The position numbers were made by a program, and so were the translations under genes. The notes beneath the pieces were generated by a model. That model worked only from the letters and a program-made list of their open reading frames with translations, was not told where the DNA came from and did no database searches. 64,000 nt of DNA, from contig OZ271856.1 of NCBI GenBank assembly GCA_965601975.1, positions 3,534,001 to 3,598,000 on the forward strand, given 5' to 3'. Positions 57,031-64,000 of this stretch are shown here, piece after piece (the stretch's first letter is position 1; each line of letters opens with the position of its first letter). Source of the stretch: JANQIO01 sp965601975. GTDB taxonomy: Bacteria > Pseudomonadota > Gammaproteobacteria > Pseudomonadales > Halieaceae.

Positions 57031-58728
57031 ATGGAAACTACCGTTAGCGCTACACCACTGCAGCAGCTCAGCTCCCTGAGCCAGATGCACTTTGTCAGGC
57101 AGCTCGTGCTCCTGGGCGGCCTGGCCGGCAGTATCGCCCTGGGCGTTGCCGTTGTGCTGTGGTCGCAGACCCCAGACTACAAGCTTCTTTACGCCGGGCT
57201 GTCCCCCCAGGATTCAGGCCGCGTGACCTCGGCCATGGACCAGGCCGGGCTGGACTACCGGATCGACCAGCGCAACGGCGACATCACCGTACCGGCGGAC
57301 CAGGTGCACAGCACCCGGCTGGTGCTGGCCCGCAGCGGACTGCCCAACAAGGCCAACAAGGGGTTCTCGATCCTCGACCAGAAACCCGCCATGGGCACCA
57401 GCAACTTCATCGAACGGGCCCGCTTCAACCGCGCGCTGCAGGAAGAGCTGGTACACACCATCCAGTCCATGGACAGCGTGCGCGAGGCGCGGGTTCACCT
57501 GAGCATTCCGCGACAGACATCGTTCCTGCGCTCCCGGCTGCAGCCCAGCGCATCGGTGATGCTGAACCTGTACCCGGGCACCATGCTGAGCCAGGTCCAG
57601 GTCTCCGGCATCAAACACCTGGTGTCCGCCAGCGTGGCCGGCCTGGACGCCAGCCAGGTATCCGTGGTCGACCAGTCTGGCAGCCTGCTGAGCATGGACG
57701 AGAACTCCCAGTATGCGATCTCGAACGCCAACCTGCGCCTCAAGCGCGAGCTGGAGCAGGACTACGCGGCACGCATCGTGCAGATACTGACTCCGATCGT
57801 GGGCGCTGACCGCGTTCACGCGCAGGTGGCGGCCGACCTGGACTTCACCAGCCTCGAGCGCACCGAGGAAGACTACACGCCGGGGGACATCCTGCGCAGC
57901 GAGCTGTCCGACATCGAGGAAACCAATCGCGAGACCGAACCCAAGGGTATCCCGGGCCTGCTCCCCAACGACCCCAACACGGAGCTCAACCCCGACGCCG
58001 AGCAGGAAACCGAAACCCGCACGGTCAGCAACAAGCGCCGCACCACCCGCAATTTCGAAGTGGATCGCAGCATCAGCCATATCAAGCGCACGCCGGGCGG
58101 GATCTCGCGGATCTCGGTGGCGGTGCTGATCGATTACCCCGACGCGCCGCAGCCGGCGGCGCCGGCAGCCGATGGCGCAGCCGCAGGCGATGCCGCGGCT
58201 CCGGCAGCAGCGGCCGCCGCACCGGTCGGCGAACTGGACCCCCAGCAGTACGAGCGCATTGTCGAACTGGTCAAGCAGACCATCGGCTACAACGAGGGGC
58301 GTGGCGACATCGTCAGCGTGGTCGACTCGGACTTCTCGGTGGTAGAGGTCGAGGACAGCTTCGTACCGGAAGACAGCCTGCTGGACAATCCGCTGCTGTG
58401 GACGGGACTGAAGAACGGCGCCGCCGCGCTGGTCGTGCTGTACCTGATCTTCGGCATCATTCGCCCGGTCATGAAGAGTAGCGTCACCGCAGAGAGTGCA
58501 CTGCCGGTGCGCCCGGTACAGCTCGCCGGCCCCCAGGGTGGCGAGGCCGCCCTGCCCATGGGCGAGGATCGCGTCAGCCTGACGGGGGGTACCCCCCAGG
58601 GATTGCCCGCCGCGGTGGGCGGCGTCAACTACGACCAGCACCTGCAGCAGGCGCGCAGCATCATTGACAGTGAACCGGAGAAGGCCGCACGCCTGATCCA
58701 GGGTTGGGTCGCAGATGACCATGGCTGA
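57031..58728 (+). CDS. fliF: FliF, MS-ring protein
   Basis: The 565-residue protein has two membrane segments (LVLLGGLAGSIALGVAVVLW near residue 30; GLKNGAAALVVLYLIFGIIRPVM near 460), YscJ/FliF ring-building domains (YKLLYAGLSPQDSGRVTSAMDQAGLDYRI, ERARFNRALQEELVHTIQSMDSVREARVHLSIPRQ) and the C-terminal FliG-binding tail (RSIIDSEPEKAARLIQGWVADD). It forms the MS ring. fliH follows with a 14-base overlap; fliG, normally between them, is elsewhere in the window (38636). Confidence 0.97.
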   Translation: METTVSATPLQQLSSLSQMHFVRQLVLLGGLAGSIALGVAVVLWSQTPDYKLLYAGLSPQDSGRVTSAMDQAGLDYRIDQRNGDITVPADQVHSTRLVLARSGLPNKANKGFSILDQKPAMGTSNFIERARFNRALQEELVHTIQSMDSVREARVHLSIPRQTSFLRSRLQPSASVMLNLYPGTMLSQVQVSGIKHLVSASVAGLDASQVSVVDQSGSLLSMDENSQYAISNANLRLKRELEQDYAARIVQILTPIVGADRVHAQVAADLDFTSLERTEEDYTPGDILRSELSDIEETNRETEPKGIPGLLPNDPNTELNPDAEQETETRTVSNKRRTTRNFEVDRSISHIKRTPGGISRISVAVLIDYPDAPQPAAPAADGAAAGDAAAPAAAAAAPVGELDPQQYERIVELVKQTIGYNEGRGDIVSVVDSDFSVVEVEDSFVPEDSLLDNPLLWTGLKNGAAALVVLYLIFGIIRPVMKSSVTAESALPVRPVQLAGPQGGEAALPMGEDRVSLTGGTPQGLPAAVGGVNYDQHLQQARSIIDSEPEKAARLIQGWVADDHG

Positions 58729-59326
58729 CGACAACGTAATGCCCTGGCGCACGCCGCCGCTCGCCGCCAGCGGCGGCGACGCTGTGCTGGAACAGGCCTA
58801 TGCCGAGGAGCTGGCGGCGCTGCGCGCCTCCGCCCGCGAGGAAGGCCTGGCCCAGGGCCGGGAAGAGGCCGCCGCCGAGCTGAAGTCCCAGGCGCAGGCG
58901 CGCTTCGCAACCCTGGACGCGCTGCTGAGCGCACTTCAGCGGCCCTTTGAAGATATCGATGACGATGTGGTCGAAGAGCTCGCAAGGCTCGCGGGCCATA
59001 TCGCCAAACAGCTGCTGCGGCGCGAAATGCAGACGTCTCCAGAATCCATCGTCGGCGTGGTGCGCGAAGCCATCAGCAGCCTGCCCGACGATCGCGAGGG
59101 TGCCAAGGTCTATCTCAACCACGATGACGTCCAACTGGTGAAAGAAGTGTCCCAGATGGCCAACCAGGAGCGCAGCTGGGAGCTGTTGAGCGACCCCGCC
59201 GTACCGCGCGGTGACTGCGTCGTGGTGCGCGGCGCCTCGCTGGTGGACGCCTCCCTGGAAGCCCGTGCCCAGGCCGCCATCCTGCAGGTGCTGGGCGGTG
59301 CCCGGGCCGAGGACAACGAGCAATGA
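58715..59326 (+). CDS. fliH: FliH, negative regulator of the export ATPase
   Basis: The 203-residue protein has the FliH layout: a coiled N-terminal half (EQAYAEELAALRASAREEGLAQGREEAAAELKSQAQARF) and a C-terminal V-ATPase E-like domain (VVEELARLAGHIAKQLLRREMQTSPESIVGVVREAISSL, VKEVSQMANQERSWELLSDPAVPRGDCVVVRGASLVDASLEARAQ). It forms the peripheral stalk of FliI. The start is ATG 58715 or 58721, both within the end of fliF. Overlaps fliI by four bases. Confidence 0.93.
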   Translation: MTMADDNVMPWRTPPLAASGGDAVLEQAYAEELAALRASAREEGLAQGREEAAAELKSQAQARFATLDALLSALQRPFEDIDDDVVEELARLAGHIAKQLLRREMQTSPESIVGVVREAISSLPDDREGAKVYLNHDDVQLVKEVSQMANQERSWELLSDPAVPRGDCVVVRGASLVDASLEARAQAAILQVLGGARAEDNEQ

Positions 59327-60693
59327 GCGCGCCCCTGACCAACCCGCGACAGGCACGCAGCGAGCGGCTGCAGGCCGGGCTGGGTCGGCTTGGTGAGCGC
59401 AATATCGAACTGACGCTGCCGGTGCAGGGACGGGTGTCCCAGATGGTGGGCCTGGCCATGGTCGCCGAGGGCTGCCAGGCGCCGATCGGCAGCCGCTGCG
59501 ACGTGATCCCCGCCGACGGCCCGGAATTCCAGGCCGAGGTCGTGGGCTTCTCCGAGGGCAAGCTCTACCTGATGCCCATCGGCGAACTGCGCGGCCTGTG
59601 CCCCAATGCCAGGGTCATACCCGCCGGCCACTCGACGGATATCGCCGTCGGGCGACGCCTGCTGGGAAGGATCATCGACGCCACCGGCAAACCCCTGGAC
59701 GATCTGGGCGAAATCCGCTGCAGCGACAAGGTCTCGCTGCAGGGCGACCCCATCAACCCCTTTGCGCGGCAGCCCATCAGGGAACCGCTGGATGTGGGCG
59801 TGCGCGCTATCAACGCCCTGTTCACCGTGGGCCGCGGCCAGCGCATGGGCCTGTTCGCCGGCTCCGGCGTGGGCAAGAGTACCCTGCTGGGCCTGATGAC
59901 CCGCTATACCGAAGCGGATGTCGTGGTGGTCGGCCTGATCGGCGAGCGCGGCCGCGAGGTGCGCGAATTCGTCGAGGACATTCTCGGCAGCCGGGACCGG
60001 GAGAAAGCCGTGGTCGTGGCGACCCCCGCCGACGAACCGCCGCTGATGCGCATCCACGGGGCCTGGCTGGCGACCGCCGTGGCCGAATATTTTCGCGAGC
60101 AGGGCCTCAACGTGCTGCTGCTGATGGACTCCCTCACCCGCTTTGCCCAGGCCCAGCGCGAGGTCGCGCTGGCCGTGGGTGAACCGCCGGTCACCAAGGG
60201 CTACCCGCCCTCGGTGTTCCTGCAGATTCCCAAGCTGGTAGAGCGTTCCGGCAACAGCGCCAGTGGCAGCGGCTCGATCACTGCAATCTACACGGTACTG
60301 GTAGAGGGCGATGACCCCTCGGAACCCATTGCCGACGCCGCCCGGGCGATCCTCGACGGACATATTGTGCTGTCGCGGCCTCTGGCGGAATCGGGCGTCT
60401 ATCCCGCGATCGATATCGACGCCTCGATCAGCCGGGTGATGCCATCGATCACCGACCCCGGTCACCAGGAGGCCGCCCGCGCATTCCGGCAGGTGTATTC
60501 CACCTACCAGCAGAATCGCGACCTGATCAGCGTCGGCGCCTACCGGCAGGGCTCGGACCCGGCGATCGACACCGCGATTGCCGCCCACCCGCACATGCTC
60601 GGATTCCTGCAGCAGGGCATCCAGGAGCAGGCCAACTTCGACGGCAGCCTGGTACAGCTCGGCACATTGGTCGAGCAGTGGAGTAACGCATGA
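59323..60693 (+). CDS. fliI: FliI, flagellar export ATPase
   Basis: The 456-residue protein matches FliI/SctN: Walker A GSGVGKS at 180-186, VVVGLIGERGREVREFVEDIL, LLLMDSLTRFAQAQREVALAVGEPPVTKGYPPSVF, and GSITAIYTVLVEGDDPSEPIADAARAILDGHIVLSR. It is the hexameric ATPase of the export apparatus. It overlaps fliH and fliJ by four bases each. Confidence 0.98.
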   Translation: MSAPLTNPRQARSERLQAGLGRLGERNIELTLPVQGRVSQMVGLAMVAEGCQAPIGSRCDVIPADGPEFQAEVVGFSEGKLYLMPIGELRGLCPNARVIPAGHSTDIAVGRRLLGRIIDATGKPLDDLGEIRCSDKVSLQGDPINPFARQPIREPLDVGVRAINALFTVGRGQRMGLFAGSGVGKSTLLGLMTRYTEADVVVVGLIGERGREVREFVEDILGSRDREKAVVVATPADEPPLMRIHGAWLATAVAEYFREQGLNVLLLMDSLTRFAQAQREVALAVGEPPVTKGYPPSVFLQIPKLVERSGNSASGSGSITAIYTVLVEGDDPSEPIADAARAILDGHIVLSRPLAESGVYPAIDIDASISRVMPSITDPGHQEAARAFRQVYSTYQQNRDLISVGAYRQGSDPAIDTAIAAHPHMLGFLQQGIQEQANFDGSLVQLGTLVEQWSNA

Positions 60694-61127
60694 AACGAAG
60701 CAAGCGAATCGAGCGGGTATCCGAACTGGGACGCAACGAGGAGCGCAGCGCCGGCCGCCAGCTGGCCCAGGCCAAGGAGGCCCAGTCCGGCAAGCAGCAG
60801 ATGCTGGACCAGCTGCTGGGATTCCGCGGCGAGTACCGGGAGCTGTTCGAAAAACAGTGTGCCGAGGGCATGGACGCGCAGCGCCTCAACAATTTCAGGC
60901 GCTTTTTCAACCAGCTCGACCGGGCCATCGGCGAGCAGGAGCGCAACCTGCAGGCCGGCGAGCAGCAGGTGGAGCAGCACCGCGCCCAGTGGCTGCAGAA
61001 GCGACAGGATAACGAGATCCTTGCGCGGCTGACCGGCAGGCTGCAGCAGCAGGAGCGCCGCGAGGACCAGAAACAGGAACAGAAGCAGGCCGATGAACAG
61101 TTTGCGCGACGCCAGAAGACCAGCTAG
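60690..61127 (+). CDS. fliJ: FliJ, export apparatus central stalk
   Basis: The 145-residue protein is almost entirely coiled coil, charged and Gln-rich, as expected for FliJ (RVSELGRNEERSAGRQLAQAKEAQSGKQQMLDQLLGFRGEYRELFEKQ; DNEILARLTGRLQQQERREDQKQEQKQADEQFARRQ). It couples FliI to FlhA and cycles chaperones. Overlaps fliI by four bases. Confidence 0.92.
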   Translation: MKRSKRIERVSELGRNEERSAGRQLAQAKEAQSGKQQMLDQLLGFRGEYRELFEKQCAEGMDAQRLNNFRRFFNQLDRAIGEQERNLQAGEQQVEQHRAQWLQKRQDNEILARLTGRLQQQERREDQKQEQKQADEQFARRQKTS

Positions 61128-61133
61128 AGGCAT

Positions 61134-61148
61134 TGGCACGGTCCCTGC
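61134..61148 (+). promoter_or_regulatory. Sigma-54 promoter of fliK-fliL-fliN
   Basis: TGGCACGGTCCCTGC has one mismatch to TGGCACG-N4-TTGC and correct spacing; it starts six bases after the fliJ stop and lies 68 bases before fliK. Confidence 0.87.
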
Positions 61149-61215
61149 ATATGTCAGGGAGAGGCGCGGGAGCGGCAGGCATGGGGCCTGTCCCGGGCGC
61201 GCAGCGGTAGAGATC

Positions 61216-62652
61216 ATGATTGCGGAACTGACACTGACAGCAACAGCAGGCGCGGACAGCGCCCCTGCGGGAAACGGCACCGGGGACAGCGGCGGCGAAT
61301 TCGCGGCGATCCTGGCGCCCCTGGCGCAGGAGGACACGGCGCCTGACAGCTTGCAGGCCACGCCAGCCCTGGCCCCTGAGGCACCGGAAGCCGCTGAGGG
61401 TGCACCCCTGGAGACTGCGGTCATCGACGACGCGATCAACACCGACACCCTGGAGCCGGCACTCGATCCCGCGCTCCTCACCGAACAAGACACTGAAGTT
61501 GCTGCAGGCCTGCCCCCGGCGGCCCCACGCCAGGAGACCCCTGTGCCGACGGTTTCTCCGTCCGTCGGCCTCCCTAATGATCCGAGCGTGGCAGCCATGG
61601 ACGGCAAGAGTTTGCCGCCGGGTGGCAATTTTTCGCAGCAAGCTACTGGCCAGCCCCTGCCGGCCGTAGGCATTGGCGAGCCGCGGGTCGCGGCCACGAC
61701 TGAGCAGCCCCAGGCCGCCCTGCAGGCCGCTGCGCCGTCCGCTCCGGACGCTGCCGCAGCGTCAACTGCGGCAGCCACCGCGCAAACACTCCGGGCCGAA
61801 GCCGTCGCGGAACCGCGAGCGGTACCGGCATCCGCGGCCGCCATGCCGGCGCCGTCGGCCAACAGCGACACAATACAACTGGCCGCCAACACGCGGTCAC
61901 AGGCACCGGCAGAGCCGTTGGAGCGGCTCACCACGCTGGCGAACAGTGCCGCCGAGACCAGGCCCGCCGACAGCGGCCAACGACAAATCATTGAAACCCA
62001 GGTTCCAACGCGCACCCGCGTGGACGCCGAGATGCCCCAGGCGATCCTGGCCGCCGCGGCCACTGAAGCCGGCGTCCCGGAAGAACGCGCCAGCACAGAG
62101 CGCGCGCCGCTCTCCACCGTCCTCACAGACCTGCGGACCGGCGAGCGGGCGGCCCCGGAGCGCAGCGTCACTGATTCCCTTTCCGCCGAGCGTGCCCTTC
62201 GCCTGCCCATGCAGCAGGCCGCCGGACAGGCCGGCTGGGGCGACGAGATTCGCGGCAACCTGCAGTGGATGACCCGCCAGGGTATTCACCGGGCAGAGCT
62301 GCAGCTGCACCCTGCCGAGCTGGGCAGCATAGACGTGCGCATCACCACCGAGAATGACCAGACCAGCGTGCTTTTCGTGGCCGCCAACCGCGCCGCGCGC
62401 GAGCTGCTGGAGGCCGAATTGCCGAGGCTTCGCGAGCTGTTTTCACAGATTGGAGTGGAACTGGGGCAGGCCGAGGTCGCCGCTGAGGACCAGCGCGGCC
62501 GCGGCCACTCCACCGACGATGCGCAACTTGACCGCGGTCACAGTTCCGCCATCAAGGAGACCGGCGAAGATGCCGATAACCCAGTAGGAGCCATGGGCTC
62601 ACTGGCGGTCGGCCCGGACACGAATCAAGGCTTGATCGACTACTACATCTGA
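61216..62652 (+). CDS. fliK: FliK, hook-length control protein
   Basis: The 478-residue protein has a long, low-complexity Ala/Pro/Thr/Glu-rich N-terminal ruler (about 1-340) and the conserved FliK C-terminal domain (GWGDEIRGNLQWMTRQGIHRAELQLHPAELGSIDVRITTENDQTSVLFVAANRAARELLEAELPRLRELFSQIGVELGQAEV). It measures hook length and triggers FlhB switching. The ATG at 61216 was chosen because the upstream frame crosses the sigma-54 promoter; its ribosome-binding site is weak. A second FliK is at 37295. Confidence 0.93.
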   Translation: MIAELTLTATAGADSAPAGNGTGDSGGEFAAILAPLAQEDTAPDSLQATPALAPEAPEAAEGAPLETAVIDDAINTDTLEPALDPALLTEQDTEVAAGLPPAAPRQETPVPTVSPSVGLPNDPSVAAMDGKSLPPGGNFSQQATGQPLPAVGIGEPRVAATTEQPQAALQAAAPSAPDAAAASTAAATAQTLRAEAVAEPRAVPASAAAMPAPSANSDTIQLAANTRSQAPAEPLERLTTLANSAAETRPADSGQRQIIETQVPTRTRVDAEMPQAILAAAATEAGVPEERASTERAPLSTVLTDLRTGERAAPERSVTDSLSAERALRLPMQQAAGQAGWGDEIRGNLQWMTRQGIHRAELQLHPAELGSIDVRITTENDQTSVLFVAANRAARELLEAELPRLRELFSQIGVELGQAEVAAEDQRGRGHSTDDAQLDRGHSSAIKETGEDADNPVGAMGSLAVGPDTNQGLIDYYI

Positions 62653-62674
62653 AAGATGACGAGGGCATAGAACC

Positions 62675-63115
62675 ATGAAAAAAGTGCTGCTGATTGTTGG
62701 GCCGCTGCTATTGCTGGCGGCCGGTGGCGCCGCCGCCTACTTTATGACCGCGGAACAGCCTGCGCCTCCGCCCGGCGCCGAGGCGGCACCGGTGGAAGAG
62801 GAGCTGGGCGATCCGGTCTACGTGAAGCTGGACCCGCCGCTGCTGATCAATTTCACGCATCGCGGCAACCTGCGCTACCTGCAGACCACGCTCGAGGCCA
62901 TGCACAGGGACCAGGAAGTCGTCGATGACGTGACCCTGAACCTGCCGCTGATTCGCAACAACCTGATTATGATGCTGAGCGACCAGTCCTACGACGACCT
63001 GTTCAGCAAGACTGCCAAGGAAGAGCTTCGTCTCAAGATCAACGACGAAGTCGCCAAGGTGATCGACGCGGAACCCCCCGTCGAGGTATTCATTACCAGC
63101 TTTGTGATGCAGTAG
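62675..63115 (+). CDS. fliL: FliL, stator-associated membrane protein
   Basis: The 146-residue protein has an N-terminal membrane helix (KVLLIVGPLLLLAAGGAAAYFMT) and the FliL periplasmic domain (DPVYVKLDPPLLINFTHRGNLRYLQTTLEAMHRDQEVVDDVTLNLPLIRNNLIMMLSDQSYDDLFSKTAKEELRLKINDEVAKVIDAEPPVEVFITSFVMQ). It surrounds and stabilises stators. It is followed by fliN, not fliM, which is unusual. Confidence 0.96.
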   Translation: MKKVLLIVGPLLLLAAGGAAAYFMTAEQPAPPPGAEAAPVEEELGDPVYVKLDPPLLINFTHRGNLRYLQTTLEAMHRDQEVVDDVTLNLPLIRNNLIMMLSDQSYDDLFSKTAKEELRLKINDEVAKVIDAEPPVEVFITSFVMQ

Positions 63116-63124
63116 GAGGTCCCG

Positions 63125-63484
63125 ATGAGCTCTGCGATACCAGCCGCCAAGGACGCCGAAGTCAACCTGGACGTCCTCCTCGATGTCCCGGTTACCCTGT
63201 CCGTTGAGGTGGGGCGTACCGAGATGACCCTGGGTGAACTGCTCGAGACCTGTGAGGGATCGGTGCTGAAACTGTCACGGCTCGTGGACGAGCCGCTGGA
63301 CATCCTCATCAACAACGCGCCGATTGCTCAGGGCGTGGTCGTGATGCAGGACAACAAGTTCGGAATCCAGATTACCGATATTATCAGCCCGCAGGAGCGG
63401 GCCCGGAATCTAGGTGACGAAGCGGAAAGCGAGCCGGCTGCGGAAGCTACGCCGACTCCGGAAGCGGCTGCGGAGACAGCGTAG
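63125..63484 (+). CDS. fliN: FliN, canonical C-ring protein
   Basis: The 119-residue protein has the standard FliN sequence (VNLDVLLDVPVTLSVEVGRTEMTLGELLETCEGSVLKLSRLVDEPLDILINNAPIAQGVVVMQDNKFGIQITDIISPQERARNL) plus an acidic Ala/Glu C-terminal tail. It is closer to typical FliN than the copy at 40628. It lies nine bases after fliL, without fliM in between. Its last 38 bases overlap the end of a PilZ gene on the opposite strand. Confidence 0.93.
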   Translation: MSSAIPAAKDAEVNLDVLLDVPVTLSVEVGRTEMTLGELLETCEGSVLKLSRLVDEPLDILINNAPIAQGVVVMQDNKFGIQITDIISPQERARNLGDEAESEPAAEATPTPEAAAETA

Positions 63485-63857
63485 CCTCTTCCTGCGCTCG
63501 CGCGAGCGCATCCACCCACCGCTGGGGTTGTACCTGGGCAAAAGCAAAGCCGGCCCGGTACTGCCCGTCGGGCATCTTGCGCAGGTACTTGCAGCGGCCC
63601 AGCAGCAGTTTCCGACCCACGACACCCTGCCCCTCGACCAGCAGCATCGCCGGAATCGGCTGGTGCATATAGCGTTTGCGCTGGAAGGCGACGGCCTTCA
63701 ATGCCGCCGGTCCGCTGATCAGGGCACCGCCGCGGGATACGTCCAGCAGCGTGACGTCCAGTTCTCCACCCGCCGTTCCGACCATCCGGGCCGGCAGACT
63801 CACGGGCACGCGAGTATGGCGTCTGCGTTCCTGTTTGGGGGCTCCTGGCTGGGCCAT
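63447..63857 (-). CDS. Single-domain PilZ protein, probably FliA-dependent
   Basis: The 136-residue protein is a PilZ domain with both c-di-GMP signatures: RxxxR at R12-R16 (RRHTR) and DxSxxG at 39-44 (DVSRGG). The rest (GRCKYLRKMPDGQYRAGFAFAQVQPQRWVDALARA) is the usual second half of the barrel. The ATG at 63857 was chosen because TGGAGA precedes it; a longer frame begins 17 codons upstream. It is convergent with fliN, with 38 bases shared. A FliA-type promoter ~70 bases upstream suggests a late flagellar gene. Function is unknown, but a motor or export effector of c-di-GMP is plausible. Confidence 0.82.
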   Translation of the reverse strand: MAQPGAPKQERRRHTRVPVSLPARMVGTAGGELDVTLLDVSRGGALISGPAALKAVAFQRKRYMHQPIPAMLLVEGQGVVGRKLLLGRCKYLRKMPDGQYRAGFAFAQVQPQRWVDALARAQEEATLSPQPLPESA

Positions 63858-63922
63858 GACGTGATCTCCAACGCTGTCGAAAAAGACGGGGGCGCCGTGC
63901 AGGCACACCGCCCCTACAGGAA

Positions 63923-63949
63923 ATATCGACCGCCCCCGGGAATCCTTTA
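63923..63949 (-). promoter_or_regulatory. Sigma-28 (FliA) promoter of the PilZ gene
   Basis: TAAAGGAT-N11-GTCGATAT on the minus strand: perfect -35 core, exact spacing, -10 with two mismatches to GCCGATAA but sharing GTCGATA with the flgM promoter. It lies 66 bases upstream of the PilZ start. Beyond it, to the end of the window, I see no gene. Confidence 0.72.
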
Positions 63950-64000
63950 CCCCGCGTTTACTGACACCGGGCCGCCCTGTTAACCTCGCTTTTTTCCCTG

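Noticed and set aside
60540..62258. 572-codon minus-strand frame across fliI, fliJ and fliK.
   Set aside because: It is antisense to three well-supported genes, has low-complexity Ser/Ala/Gly composition and no motif.
1..64000. CRISPR arrays, insertion sequences, integrase genes, tRNA or rRNA genes, riboswitches.
   Set aside because: Looked for by eye on both strands; no repeated spacer pattern, transposase-like protein, attachment repeat or tRNA-like cloverleaf was seen.

Overview
This window reads as one chromosomal stretch of a GC-rich, polarly flagellated, probably marine gammaproteobacterium. The evidence is a Vibrio/Pseudomonas-type flagellar hierarchy (FleQ, FleS/FleR, FlhF/FlhG, FliA/FlgM), a Vibrio-like PomAB stator, a Cpx system, an SOS box in front of recA, and a two-domain MnmC. 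My best guess is the Cellvibrionales/Halieaceae neighbourhood, but nothing here proves a genus. Coding density is very high, many genes overlap as ATGA/GTGA, and no intergenic gap exceeds 300 bases. I see no tRNA or rRNA genes, insertion sequences, phage genes or CRISPR arrays.

Layout. Bases 1-12.6 kb are housekeeping: the 3' part of mnmC, a secreted glutaminyl cyclotransferase, a PreP-type M16 peptidase, a Spy/CpxP-like protein divergent from cpxRA, recX, recA, kynureninase with a co-translated alpha/beta hydrolase, and a small secreted unknown protein. Bases 12.7-18.8 kb hold pomA-pomB-PilZ, a multi-PAS histidine kinase and a SPOR protein. Bases 18.8-34.0 kb run on the minus strand: a PilZ-like gene, fliT, fliS, fliD, flaG, fliC, then flgL back to flgB. 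Bases 34.2-36.6 kb hold flgA, flgM, flgN and a YcgR-like PilZ brake. Bases 36.6-38.4 kb hold a small GAF-like protein and a second FliK plus an FlhB C-terminal homologue. Bases 38.6-52.4 kb hold fliG-M-N-O-P-Q-R-flhB-flhA-flhF-flhG-fliA-motC-motD and a degenerate hybrid kinase. Bases 52.5-63.9 kb hold fleQ, fleS, fleR, fliE-F-H-I-J, fliK-fliL-fliN, and a convergent PilZ gene.

How it works together. Promoter motifs fit a three-tier cascade. A sigma-70-like promoter precedes fleQ. Sigma-54 (-24/-12) motifs precede fleS, flgA, flgB, fliG, fliK and a small GAF-like gene, with weaker ones before fliD and fliE. Sigma-28 (FliA) motifs precede fliC, flgM, pomA, the second FliK/FhlB pair and the terminal PilZ gene. 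The window therefore holds almost a whole flagellum, two stator types and at least three PilZ c-di-GMP effectors, but no chemotaxis gene at all, even at the places where related clusters carry cheYZAB or cheVR.

The items I find most worth checking are: the missing che genes; the FliA-controlled second FliK/FhlB pair; the split C-ring genes with two FliN proteins; the PilZ protein with a large insertion translated together with PomB; the kinase beside fleQ that lacks its phospho-histidine; and a rod-binding-only FlgJ. I did not find a clearly new kind of system. The novelty is in the wiring of a known machine.
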